This document shows positions 7,901 through 15,795 of a stretch of 20,176 nucleotides of DNA, one piece after another. Both the position numbers and the translations under genes were made by a program. The stretch is from Kiritimatiellia bacterium (GTDB lineage Bacteria; Verrucomicrobiota; Kiritimatiellia; RFP12; UBA1067): contig JAGOBZ010000015.1 in assembly GCA_017999015.1 (NCBI GenBank), positions 1 through 20,176 of the forward strand. Direction: 5' to 3'. A model generated the notes under the pieces. The model searched no databases. It had not been told where the DNA came from and saw only the letters and a program-made list of their open reading frames with translations. Every line of letters starts with the position of its first letter. Position 1 is the stretch's first letter.

Positions 7901-7940
7901 CCTCTGCGTTAAAGTCTCCCCGCCACTGCGTTAAAAATCG
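7901..7940 (+). repeat. Degenerate copy of the CTCTGCG...CTGCGTTAAAA repeat
   Basis: CCTCTGCGTT and, further on, CTGCGTTAAAAATCG resemble the start and end of the repeat at 18076-18110, whose unit begins CCTCTGCG and ends CTGCGTTTAAAATCG. The middle differs. It lies just behind tRNA-Ser. Confidence 0.4.
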
Positions 7941-7961
7941 AGCCCATAACGTTCCGCGATG

Positions 7962-7991
7962 TTGACCCGGGAAGTGATGCCGTGGTAATAT
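7962..7991 (+). promoter_or_regulatory. Candidate promoter of the isomerase/oxidoreductase pair
   Basis: TTGACC (7962-7967) and TAATAT (7986-7991) are 18 bp apart, about 65 bp before the isomerase start. The -35 matches five of six bases and the -10 four of six. Confidence 0.4.
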
Positions 7992-8055
7992 TCCAAGGTA
8001 TGGCTTGTTCATTTTATTCAAGTTTTGAGATGGTTTATCCAGGAGGGACGGATTG

Positions 8056-9018
8056 ATGAAGAGACGTGATTTTCTGACGGCTTCGGCAGTGGCCGGGGTC
8101 GCTACCGTGTGCGGCGCTCCGCGCGCCGCAGCGGATCAAGCATGTGGGGGGAACGGCATGCCGAAACTGACGCCGCCGGAAAAGCCGGCCGAACTGAACC
8201 TGTGCCTGCAGTGGGGTGCGATCCCCGGTGGCGAAATCAAAGAAAAACTGGATTTTCTCGAGGCCAACGGCTTTAGGGCGGTCGAAATTCCTTCGGGTGA
8301 TTGGCCGATCAAGAATTGCGACGCGATGATCGAGGCGATGAAGGGGCGCAAGCTGTTCCTCGCCACGGCGTGTGGTCCGAGCGATTTCTCGTATGAGGAG
8401 CCCGAGAAGCGCGAAGCCGAAGTGCAGAAGTTCTTGCCGGTGCTCGAGGCGCTGGGCAAGATGAAGTCGGTGGGCCTGATCATCTGCCCCGCGCGCGGCA
8501 AGTTGAGCGAGCCGGGTCGGCTGAGCGCCAAGGAACTGCGCAAGGATTTTGTCGAGAACACCGGCAAGCGTCTGGCGGAGCACGCGCACAAGCACGGCAC
8601 GTCGATCGTGCTGGAACCGCTGCGGCGCAACGAGACCCCTTTCCTGCGGCAGGTGGCGGACGGGGCACGCATCGCGGCGGACATCGGGCCGGGCGCGACG
8701 GTCATGGGCGATTTCTGGCACATGGGGCTGGAGGAGACCAGCTTCATGGGTGCCTTCATCTGCGGCGGCAAGCTGTTGACGCATGTGCACATCGCCGGTC
8801 TGAAAGAGCGGATCATCCCCGGCGTGCACCGCGATGCCGACAACTATGTGGACGGCTTCAAGGGTCTCAAGCTCATCGGCTACCGCGGCGCGGTCAGCTT
8901 CGAGGGCGGTTGGCCCAAGAACCCTGAGGATCCCAAGAAGGGATTGCCTCAAGAGGAAAAGGTCAAGCTGATCCTCAATATGGCCACGATGCTGCGCGAG
9001 CAGTGGGCAATGGCGTGA
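8056..9018 (+). CDS. Tat-exported sugar phosphate isomerase/epimerase-like TIM-barrel protein
   Basis: The 320-residue product belongs to the xylose-isomerase-like TIM-barrel superfamily, which includes sugar-phosphate isomerases/epimerases, hydroxypyruvate isomerases and inosose dehydratases. Candidate metal ligands sit at the expected strand ends: E187 (IVLEPL), D219 and H222 (MGDFWHMG), H243/H245 (THVHIAG) and E283 (VSFEGGW). The N-terminus MKRRDFLTASAVAGVATV is a twin-arginine signal, so a folded metal-loaded protein is probably exported; cleavage could follow PRAAA near residue 27. I chose ATG 8056 because AGGAGGGA (8041-8048) lies 7 bp before it; an in-frame TTG at 8053 is only 4 bp away. 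It is followed after 59 bp by a Gfo/Idh/MocA gene, a pairing typical of oxidised-sugar or cyclitol breakdown. The exact substrate is unknown. Confidence 0.88.
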   Translation: MKRRDFLTASAVAGVATVCGAPRAAADQACGGNGMPKLTPPEKPAELNLCLQWGAIPGGEIKEKLDFLEANGFRAVEIPSGDWPIKNCDAMIEAMKGRKLFLATACGPSDFSYEEPEKREAEVQKFLPVLEALGKMKSVGLIICPARGKLSEPGRLSAKELRKDFVENTGKRLAEHAHKHGTSIVLEPLRRNETPFLRQVADGARIAADIGPGATVMGDFWHMGLEETSFMGAFICGGKLLTHVHIAGLKERIIPGVHRDADNYVDGFKGLKLIGYRGAVSFEGGWPKNPEDPKKGLPQEEKVKLILNMATMLREQWAMA

Positions 9019-9077
9019 AAAAGTGCGTAAGTTCGTTCATTCATGCGAAAGGGCATGATTTATTAGGGAGAGACGAG

Positions 9078-10388
9078 ATGCAAAACCGTAGAGAGTTTAT
9101 CAAGGGGTCCAGTGTGTTCGCGGCGATGATGGCGGCGGCGCCGACCGTTTCCATGGCGCAGAATGCGCCGCGCGTGTTCAAGGTCGGCATGATCGGCGCG
9201 GGCGGACGCTGTTCGGGCGCAATGGCGCAGATCATCGAGGCGGCCAAGAACCTCGGTCATGATGTCAAGCTGGTGGCCGTGTGCGACTTCTTTGAAGACC
9301 GTGCCAAAGGCGCCGCGAAGAAGTTCGGTTGTGACGAGAAGAACGCCTTCTGGGATGCGAACAGCTACAAGAAGGTCGTGGCTTCGGACTGCGAGATCAT
9401 CGTGACGGCCACGCCGCCTAATTTCCGCCCGGTTCACGTCGAGGCGGCGATCAAGGCCGGCAAGCACGTTTTCGCCGAGAAGCCGGTGGCCGTCGACGGG
9501 CCGGGCCTGCGCCAGTTCCTGGCGGCGGCCAAGCTGGCCAAAGAGAAGAACCTCGCGTTGGTCGCCGGCTCGCAGCGCCGTCATCAGAAGAGCTATCTGC
9601 TGCAGGCGCTGGCGCTGCAGCAGGGCAAGATCGGACAGGTGCTGGGCGGCGCGGTTTATTGGAACGGTACGGTGCCGTGGGTGCGCGCGCGCAAGGAAGG
9701 CATGAAGAACGATGCCTACCTGTGCAGCAACTGGGTGAACTGGACGGAAATGTCCGGCGACCACATCGTCGAGCAGCACGTCCACAACCTAGACGTCGCG
9801 AACTGGTTTATCGGTCGCTACCCGCGTACGGCCGGTGCCTTCGGCGGACGCGCGCGCCGTGTGTCCGGCAACCAGTATGACTATTTCGGCGTCGACTTCG
9901 ACTACGGCGACGGCATCCATATTCACAGCCAATGCCGTCAGATCGGCGGGACCAGTCAATTCGTGGGCGAGCGTCTCCGTACGGAGCAGTTCGAGATATC
10001 CGGCGGCGGCAAGATCCAGAAGATCGGCGGCGAGGCGCTGAAGCTTGAAGGCGACACCTATACGCTCAACGGTAACACCTACGCAATCAAAGAAGGCAAC
10101 CCGTACGTGATCGAGCATGAGAACCTGCTGCTCAGCATTCTCGGCAAGATCCCGCTCATGAACGAGGGCGAAAGCATCGCGATGGGCACGGCCTGCGCGA
10201 TCATCGGGCGCATCTCGGCCTACACCGGCCAGACAATCCGTATGTCAGATATCCTCGAGAACCAGAACTCGCCCTACTACAACCTCGCCTGCAAGCCGAC
10301 TTGGCAGGAGTTCGAGGCGGGCGATGTGGCGATGCCGGAGTACGGCGACGATCAGGCGCCGCTGCCGGGCAAGCCCTGGGGCAAATAA
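9078..10388 (+). CDS. Tat-signal Gfo/Idh/MocA family oxidoreductase
   Basis: This 436-residue NAD(P)-dependent oxidoreductase shows the Rossmann glycine motif VGMIGAGGRCSG (residues 36-47), the cofactor/substrate motif AEKPVAVD (133-140), and a C-terminal alpha/beta domain with EQHVHNLDVANW, where family active-site histidine and aspartate residues occur. The N-terminus MQNRREFIKGSSVFAAMMAAAPTV-type sequence is a twin-arginine signal ending near SMAQ (25-28), so export with bound cofactor is likely. The start is ATG 9078 rather than the upstream in-frame ATG 9003: GGGAGAG precedes it and only this start puts the RR motif at the N-terminus; the earlier one would overlap the isomerase. The reaction is presumably oxidation or reduction of a sugar or cyclitol, possibly a 3-keto-glycoside route together with its neighbour. 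The substrate cannot be read from the sequence. Confidence 0.92.
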   Translation: MQNRREFIKGSSVFAAMMAAAPTVSMAQNAPRVFKVGMIGAGGRCSGAMAQIIEAAKNLGHDVKLVAVCDFFEDRAKGAAKKFGCDEKNAFWDANSYKKVVASDCEIIVTATPPNFRPVHVEAAIKAGKHVFAEKPVAVDGPGLRQFLAAAKLAKEKNLALVAGSQRRHQKSYLLQALALQQGKIGQVLGGAVYWNGTVPWVRARKEGMKNDAYLCSNWVNWTEMSGDHIVEQHVHNLDVANWFIGRYPRTAGAFGGRARRVSGNQYDYFGVDFDYGDGIHIHSQCRQIGGTSQFVGERLRTEQFEISGGGKIQKIGGEALKLEGDTYTLNGNTYAIKEGNPYVIEHENLLLSILGKIPLMNEGESIAMGTACAIIGRISAYTGQTIRMSDILENQNSPYYNLACKPTWQEFEAGDVAMPEYGDDQAPLPGKPWGK

Positions 10389-10395
10389 CCGCGAT

Positions 10396-10408
10396 TCCCG
10401 TTGCGGGA
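10396..10408 (+). terminator. Small hairpin after the oxidoreductase, possible weak terminator
   Basis: TCCCG-TTG-CGGGA forms a perfect 5-bp stem just after the stop codon. No T-run follows, so factor-independent termination is doubtful. Confidence 0.25.
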
Positions 10409-10416
10409 GTTGATGT

Positions 10417-10544
10417 AACCACAGAGAGCACAGAGAATACAGAGTACGCAGATTGTGGTAGAAGAGCGGTTCACCACATAGGTGGAAGAAGCTTTTTCGC
10501 AACACGTTCTGAAGCTTTGTGGTCTATGTGTTCTTTGTGGTTAA
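10417..10544. repeat. Inverted CACAGAG-type repeat element
   Basis: The left arm (10417-10452) reads AACCACAGAGAGCACAGAG and continues with ATACAGAG-type units. The right arm (10515-10544) is its degenerate reverse complement, ending TTCTTTGTGGTTAA. The arms are separated by about 60 bp without an ORF. This is the only structure in the 10389-10599 gap between two converging genes besides the small hairpin. Confidence 0.65.
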
Positions 10545-10599
10545 TTGTTAAATCATGGCTCACTGACTTGGAGGTCAGGGTGCCCGTTTCGGATTCGGC

Positions 10600-11511
10600 C
10601 TATCGGGGCTCGATGTGAACGGTGGTGATCGTGTCCTCCCCGAACCGTTCCCGCAATTTCTGCTCCAAACCCGAAACAATGGCGTGGGCGTCGGCCACGC
10701 GCATGTCGGGATCCATGCGGACGTGCAGGTCGATGACAACCGTCTTGCCGACGGTACGGGTGCGCAGGTTGTGCGGATAAGAGATGTCGGGGAAACTCAG
10801 AGAGATCGACTCGATTTCCCTATGGATCTCTTCAGGCAATGAACGCTCGACCAAGATGCCGAGCTGATCCTTCAGGATGCCAAACGCAACTTTCAGCATC
10901 AAGAGACTGACCAAGGCCGCCGCGATCGGATCCATGACGGCCCAGCGGTCGCCAAAGAAAATGGCCGCGCCGATGCCGGCCGCGGCGCCTGCCGACGACA
11001 AGGCGTCCGCACGGTGGTCCCAGGCGTTGGCAATGACACTGTCATTGGCCGTCGCCCGGCCGACCGTGATCGTTTTCCGGTAGAGCCACTCTTTGGCCGC
11101 GACAGAGAGAACGGCCGCCCAGAAGGCGATGACGGAAGGCGATTTGATCGGTTGCCCGCCGATGGCGTCGACGATCGTGTGCAGGGCGTTTGAACCGAGT
11201 TTCAACCCGACCAGCATGAGCCCGGCCCCCACGACGGTGGCGGCGAGCGTCTCGTATTTGCCGTGCCCGTAGGCATGATCCGTGTCCTTGGGCTTGTTGG
11301 AGAGATGGATGCCGACCAGGACAGCGATATCAGTGGCGAAGTCTGAAAAGGTGTGGACCGCATCGGCAATCATCGCCTGGCTGTTGCCAAGGAATCCGGC
11401 CAAAAATTTAACGGCCATGAGCACCACGTTGACGACAATGCCGATCCATGTAATGCGGCTCGCTTGGCATGCCCGCTCGTCCATGTCCATAAGGATGGAG
11501 CGGTCTTTCAT
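10600..11511 (-). CDS. Cation diffusion facilitator family metal exporter
   Basis: CDF proteins exchange cytoplasmic Zn, Fe, Mn or Co for protons in the inner membrane. The 303-residue product has the family length. It contains an N-terminal membrane domain (segments starting near residues 20, 48, 88, 125, 160 and 185) and a C-terminal cytoplasmic dimerisation domain from about 215 with HxHxxxD-like LHVRMDPD and a terminal TVHIEPR. TM2 carries D50, H53, D57 and D61 (ADAVHTFSDFATD). TM5 carries WDHRADALSS with D165/H166 and D169. DHAYGHGKYE (78-87) is the conserved loop after TM2. The metal cannot be assigned from these residues. The ATG at 11511 overlaps the stop of the upstream methyltransferase as ATGA and has AGGAG 7 bp upstream, which supports the start and translational coupling. 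Confidence 0.93.
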   Translation of the reverse strand: MKDRSILMDMDERACQASRITWIGIVVNVVLMAVKFLAGFLGNSQAMIADAVHTFSDFATDIAVLVGIHLSNKPKDTDHAYGHGKYETLAATVVGAGLMLVGLKLGSNALHTIVDAIGGQPIKSPSVIAFWAAVLSVAAKEWLYRKTITVGRATANDSVIANAWDHRADALSSAGAAAGIGAAIFFGDRWAVMDPIAAALVSLLMLKVAFGILKDQLGILVERSLPEEIHREIESISLSFPDISYPHNLRTRTVGKTVVIDLHVRMDPDMRVADAHAIVSGLEQKLRERFGEDTITTVHIEPR

Positions 11512-12734
11512 CGGATACTCCTGACAACGCCATAACCGCGCCGGGGCAGGGTCTCAGCCCGTCCGAAGCAGGCGGCCTGACGTTCTTGCAGCGCGTGCGC
11601 GCTTTTGGCGACCGTCAGGCAGAGACCGCCGGGCTTGAGCGTGTCGTGTGCGGTTTGGATAAACAGTTCAGCGATACGGAAATCGGAGTAATAGGGCGGA
11701 TTGCCCGCAAAGAGATCGAAGCGTGCGGCCGACTGAGGCAGGCCGCTGTCCGAGAGCACCAGCGTGGAGCAGTCGAGCAAGCCGAGGCTCTCGAGATTGC
11801 GGCGGGTCGCGGCTAAAGCGCGTGCATGCGCATCAACGAATGTGACGCGCACGTTCGGCTGGCTGCGCGCAAGCAGGATACCGACCAGCCCGCAGCCGCA
11901 TCCCATATCCAGGACATGCTGCCCCGGCGCGAGATCGCGGGCCGCGACTTCCGCCAGGGCGAGGCCGCCAGCGTCAGGGCGTCGGTGGCAGAAGACGCCC
12001 GGCAGCGAGATGAGCGTGCAGGGTTCGAGGCCGGGCAGCGAGGCGGGAAAGGTGGCGCTGAAATCCCGCAGGCGCGCCGGTGCCCCCTTTTTCTTGGCGA
12101 TGCAGCAGCAGACGCCTTTTTTGTCGAAGAGGATGCTCAGCTTGCCGAAGAGTGCGCGTACTTGTCTGAAGAGTACGACGCTGTCGGTTTCGCAGGCCAG
12201 CAGGCAGAGGCCGCCGTCTATTAGGCGCGTGTGGATCTCTTCGAGTTGGTCCAGCACCAGTTCACCGGTCATCGTGCCGGGGGTGGCCATGAAGAGCGCG
12301 GCAGCAAAAGGGCCCTCCGGCAGGGCGGCGGTGCAATGGACCGCGACCTCCGGTTGGCCGGGGAGTGCGTCCGCCGGCTTACCGTCCGGAGCCTCGCCGC
12401 ACAGTTGCGTCCCGGGATCGTGCACAAGTCGCGACGCTGTGCCGTTGGCCGCAAGCGTGCGCTGGATGGCGCGGGCGTGGTGCAGGTCAAACGCATGGCA
12501 GGCCAGCGTGCGCGCCGGGAAACGCGCTGCGGCCGCCAGGGCGATGCCCCCGCTCCGGTTGCCCGCGATGAGGAACGCACCCTCCGGCGCGGCGTCGTGC
12601 TGCGGCAGATTGGCGAGCAGCAGGCGCTCGGTGGCATGCAATCCCGAGCGCGAGACCACGGCGAGGGTTCCGTCGAGGAAGGTTTCGGTGACAGCGCGGC
12701 TTTTCGGCCGATCAGTGATGCGGATGGTGTGCAT
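11508..12734 (-). CDS. RsmC/RlmG-like class I SAM-dependent methyltransferase
   Basis: The 408-residue product has the duplicated build of the RsmC/RlmG family, which methylate guanine N2 in rRNA. An N-terminal degenerate methyltransferase-like half (AFLIAGNRSGGIALAAA; later GPFAAALFMATPG) precedes a C-terminal catalytic half. That half has the SAM motif VLDMGCGCGLVGI (about 274-286) and the catalytic loop NPPYYSDF (about 345-352). RsmC and RlmG carry NPPFH at that loop, so the exact target is uncertain. It is longer than E. coli RsmC (about 340 residues). ATG 12734 was chosen. An in-frame TTG at 12749 would overlap the upstream stop codon and add five residues; neither start has a clear ribosome site, so coupling to the NYN gene is likely. 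It is the middle gene of a tight three-gene set. Confidence 0.82.
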   Translation of the reverse strand: MHTIRITDRPKSRAVTETFLDGTLAVVSRSGLHATERLLLANLPQHDAAPEGAFLIAGNRSGGIALAAAARFPARTLACHAFDLHHARAIQRTLAANGTASRLVHDPGTQLCGEAPDGKPADALPGQPEVAVHCTAALPEGPFAAALFMATPGTMTGELVLDQLEEIHTRLIDGGLCLLACETDSVVLFRQVRALFGKLSILFDKKGVCCCIAKKKGAPARLRDFSATFPASLPGLEPCTLISLPGVFCHRRPDAGGLALAEVAARDLAPGQHVLDMGCGCGLVGILLARSQPNVRVTFVDAHARALAATRRNLESLGLLDCSTLVLSDSGLPQSAARFDLFAGNPPYYSDFRIAELFIQTAHDTLKPGGLCLTVAKSAHALQERQAACFGRAETLPRRGYGVVRSIR

Positions 12735-12745
12735 AACGGGTTTTG

Positions 12746-14491
12746 TCAATGCGGGATAAAGGCGCCGAAGTCAAGCACCGGCAGATCCACCGCGCCCAGC
12801 CGGCGGGCATGGGCGCAGAGGTCTTGGTCGTTGCTGACCAAGAGGATCGGGGTTTCCGGCGAGGCAGAAATGAAAAAACGGATGTTGTCGAGCAGCACGC
12901 CGTCGGCGCGGTGCTCGCCTTGTCCGCCGGAGTAGGTGACGCGCACGTTGGGCGCGGCCTGCGTGTCCTGGCGGGTGGGGCCGTCGAAGACGAGCCAGGC
13001 GCGCAGCGCGGGATTAGGGCCGGCGAGGCGCACGACATCGCGGGCGAGCATCTGGCGTTTTTCCGCTTCGGTAAGCGAGGCGCCGCGCACGGGGTTGTAG
13101 CGCGAGGGCAGGCCGAAGAGCACATTGTGGCCGTCGAGCAGCAGGATGGCCGGGGTCTCGCCTGCGAGCGCGCGCGTCAGCAAGGCGGCCGCAGGCGACA
13201 GATTTTCGGTCTGCGGCACCGGCACGCCAAGCGCCTCGAGGGCGGCCACGCGCCGCTGGAAAGCCGCTTGCAGGCGGGCCACGGCAGGCGCGTCCAGCAC
13301 ATGCAGCGCGGCCAAAAGGTCGGGCAACTCGCGCAGGCGCGGCAGATCGTTGTCGCGCGCCGCTTGGAACTGCGCGGCCAACGCGGCTTCAAGCGGAGAC
13401 GCGGGGGCGTTGGGGTCCAGCAGGCGTTCGAGGCGGAGGTTTTCAGCGGCGAGAGCGCCTTCCACGGCGTGCAGGTCGGCGGTCGGTCGCAGCGCGTTGC
13501 GGAGCGCGGCGCGCACCGTCGCGAGCGTTTGCTCGACCTGTTCGCGCCGGGCGGTCAAGAGCGCGCGATTGCCGCTGTGGCGGTCGGCCTCGCTCTGCTT
13601 GCGCAGGGCGGCCTCGGCCTGTGAGAGCAGTTCCGCGTGCGGGTCGGGACGTTGCGCGTCGCGTTCGACCGCGCGCGCCTGAGCGAGCCAGCCGTGGAAC
13701 TCCAGCGCAAGAGCCAGTTCGACGGCGGCGGTTACACGTTCCTCGCGATGCGTGCGTTCGCGCGTCAATTCAACGGTTGCCGCTTCCAGTTCGCGCACGG
13801 TTTGACGCAGATCCTTTTCCAGCTCCTGAACGCGTTGCCGGGCAGCGTCGCGTTGCTCGTCGGCCAAGACCGTCTTGCGCTGAAGGCCCGCGAGCCGGTC
13901 TTCCACCCCTTTCAGGCGGCGGTTTTCGGACTGAAGGTCGCGCAGGCGGTGCTCCAGCCGCTCCTTCTGGGCGAGCCACGCTTCATGTGTCGGCACGGTG
14001 CCGGCGTCTTGCGGCGCGCACCCCAACAGACCGTGGAGGTCGGCAAAGAGGTCGCGCAGGCGCGCGACAGCTTCGGCGGGATCGAGGGCGAGGAACGGGG
14101 CGGGCTGTTGCAGCCAGCCTTCGGCGCGCACCCTGACCTCGATTCGCTCGTCGAGCAGCAACGCGACCAGCAATACCGGTGCGCTGAGCAGCTCGGCGAG
14201 GGCGTGGCGGGCCTCGGTGAGGGCTTCAACCGCGATCAGGCCGGTGAGGGTGTGCGCGCGCGAGCGTCGGGCGAGGGCGCGGCGCAGCGTCGACGAAACG
14301 TCGCCCGCGCCGCAGGCGATCTGCTGCAGACGGGTCCGCAGGACCGGGGTGTTGCCGGCGCGAAAGCCGCCCTTTTGGAAGGCGGGCTCGGTGGCGACAA
14401 GCGTGGCAAGGTGGGCGTCCGGCACCAAGGCGGTCAGCCGGACGAGTTCTTTTTCGCACGCAGGCGGGAGGGGTGTGGAGCAGAGAGCCAT
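12746..14491 (-). CDS. Coiled-coil protein with C-terminal NYN/YacP-type PIN-like RNase domain
   Basis: The last third of this 581-residue protein (about 449-581) matches the NYN/YacP fold, a PIN-like metal-dependent RNase. Acidic residues lie at the expected strand ends: D453 (LLLDGHNVLFG), D503 (LVFDGP), D530/D535 (HRADGVLLD) and D555/D557 (SNDQDL). The segment VTYSGGQGEHRADG is typical of the family. The N-terminal two thirds are alanine-, arginine- and leucine-rich. About 180-270 is a predicted coiled coil (for example ERLEHRLRDLQSENRRLKG), so the protein may dimerise or act as a scaffold. I do not recognise the first 170 residues. YacP (Rae1) of Bacillus cleaves mRNA on the ribosome; such a role here is only analogy. 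The gene ends at the start of the RsmC-like gene, which suggests a joint RNA-related function. Confidence 0.8.
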   Translation of the reverse strand: MALCSTPLPPACEKELVRLTALVPDAHLATLVATEPAFQKGGFRAGNTPVLRTRLQQIACGAGDVSSTLRRALARRSRAHTLTGLIAVEALTEARHALAELLSAPVLLVALLLDERIEVRVRAEGWLQQPAPFLALDPAEAVARLRDLFADLHGLLGCAPQDAGTVPTHEAWLAQKERLEHRLRDLQSENRRLKGVEDRLAGLQRKTVLADEQRDAARQRVQELEKDLRQTVRELEAATVELTRERTHREERVTAAVELALALEFHGWLAQARAVERDAQRPDPHAELLSQAEAALRKQSEADRHSGNRALLTARREQVEQTLATVRAALRNALRPTADLHAVEGALAAENLRLERLLDPNAPASPLEAALAAQFQAARDNDLPRLRELPDLLAALHVLDAPAVARLQAAFQRRVAALEALGVPVPQTENLSPAAALLTRALAGETPAILLLDGHNVLFGLPSRYNPVRGASLTEAEKRQMLARDVVRLAGPNPALRAWLVFDGPTRQDTQAAPNVRVTYSGGQGEHRADGVLLDNIRFFISASPETPILLVSNDQDLCAHARRLGAVDLPVLDFGAFIPH

Positions 14492-14513
14492 ATCGATTGC
14501 CCATCATCTTATG

Positions 14514-14525
14514 CGAGACCTCTCG
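14514..14525. promoter_or_regulatory. Inverted repeat ahead of the NYN gene
   Basis: CGAGA-CC-TCTCG lies 22 bp before the NYN start in the short gap behind the DUF5005-like gene. It is a possible operator or small hairpin. No promoter boxes are convincing near it. Confidence 0.25.
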
Positions 14526-14564
14526 TGTGTGCAATCTGAATAAAGCTCCAACCCTGTATCCGCG

Positions 14565-15755
14565 TCATGGCACGTCGGTATAGCGGTGAAGATCGAGCCA
14601 CAAAAAGCGGGGCCGGTAGATCTCGGTGGTTGTGGGCAAACCACCGTGCTGGTTGACGTGGTAACTCATCAATAAGCGCCCGGGCGGAGAGAGATGCGGA
14701 TGGGCTTTGGCATTATACGTGTAAGTGGTGCCGCCGTTGAGGGGATCATAGGTGTCTGGTTCTGGCGCACGGTAGACGCGCACACCGTCACTGAAGGGGC
14801 CTGTGGGGGTTTCGCCAACCGCGACCATCATGTCGCGTGTCTGCACGTCGCGGCAGTAGACCATCAGAAATTTTCCGCGATACAGGCCCTCGTTGACAGG
14901 CGTGACGCTAAACTCAGTGGAAATGTGGCGTTGGAGCGTGGCCGCCTCGTATGCGGCGACTGAAATGTCCGGACGCCATGCGTGGCCGTCCCAGAAGCGC
15001 CATTGCGCGGGATCGGCATAGGCGTCACGCCGCACGCGCGCCACCACCGCGTCTTTGCGCGAACCCTGCTTTTTGTTGTCCCTGTACCCGTAGGCATAGA
15101 CGTGTCCATCCGGCCGGGGGGCGCCGGCCGCTTCCGAGAGATCCATGAGAGCGACGCCGAACATGATGTCGATGGTTTCGTCTCTGTAGAGCAGCGGGAT
15201 GTCGGAGCAGATGCGTACGCGTTTGAAATCGGGCCGACCCTTGGCCAGCGGCAGGGCGATGAGATCGAGCCGCACCGGCTTCCAGCCTTTTTCGGCAAAG
15301 GCGGTGATGAAGACATGGTCGCCGATCGCGATACCGTCATTCAGCCAGGTGTGCGTGCCGGTGAACAGGTGGCCGAGGCCGCCGTCATCCCGATATCCAA
15401 AATGGAACGAAATGGCCTCAGCGTGCGGCGCAGTGCCGTCGAGGGTCGCGGCGGAGTGGGACGGCATGCCGCGCCCCGTAATGACAAGCGTCCGGGGATC
15501 CGCCTCGCCGATGCGCGTGTCACTGAACACAAAAAGGGTGCGCGCTGCCGAACGCGGCCCGATGGCCGCGTCATAGCCGTTCAGCGGGATCGAATAGATG
15601 CCGTCCGCTCCGAGCCACCCGGCGGTGCGTTCGAACACGGCTGTCCACTCTGGCGCGCGCGTGACGGCTAAAGGGCGCTCACTGCCGGCCAAGACGCCGG
15701 AGACGGCGAGGGTGAGGGCCCAAATAAGCGTCCGGTTGTTTCGTTGTGGAGTCAT
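14565..15755 (-). CDS. Exported DUF5005/DUF4185-like protein, probable beta-propeller glycan-active protein
   Basis: The 396-residue product starts with a signal peptide (MTPQRNNRTLIWALTLAVSG...; cleavage near LAGS, about residue 24). The rest looks like a beta-propeller of the DUF4185/DUF5005 type related to glycosidase folds. WTAVFERTAGWLGADGIYSIPLNG (marker ADGIYSIPL), LFVFSDTRIG, WLNDGIAIGDHVFI and YNAKAHPHLSPPGRLLMSYHVN are repeated blade-like segments. I recognise the family from these phrases, not from a known catalytic residue set, so no reaction is given. ATG 15755 has AGGA 8 bp upstream and gives a short n-region. An in-frame ATG at 15788, seven bases after the MarC stop, with AGGTGA upstream, is possible and would add eleven residues. 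It follows marC by 40 bp and is probably co-transcribed. Confidence 0.75.
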   Translation of the reverse strand: MTPQRNNRTLIWALTLAVSGVLAGSERPLAVTRAPEWTAVFERTAGWLGADGIYSIPLNGYDAAIGPRSAARTLFVFSDTRIGEADPRTLVITGRGMPSHSAATLDGTAPHAEAISFHFGYRDDGGLGHLFTGTHTWLNDGIAIGDHVFITAFAEKGWKPVRLDLIALPLAKGRPDFKRVRICSDIPLLYRDETIDIMFGVALMDLSEAAGAPRPDGHVYAYGYRDNKKQGSRKDAVVARVRRDAYADPAQWRFWDGHAWRPDISVAAYEAATLQRHISTEFSVTPVNEGLYRGKFLMVYCRDVQTRDMMVAVGETPTGPFSDGVRVYRAPEPDTYDPLNGGTTYTYNAKAHPHLSPPGRLLMSYHVNQHGGLPTTTEIYRPRFLWLDLHRYTDVP

Positions 15756-15795
15756 GGGCGGTTTCCTGAATTGCCCGGAGGGAGGCATACGTCGC

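Noticed and set aside
9050..9063. 14-bp exact match AGGGCATGATTTAT to 20091-20104 near the palindrome
   Set aside because: A single 14-bp match between two places in 20 kb is about what chance gives, and the palindromic partner arm is missing at 9050.
12743..14539. Several 170-300-residue plus-strand frames opposite the NYN gene
   Set aside because: The minus-strand product has a coherent NYN domain and is coupled to its neighbour; the plus frames have no domain features.
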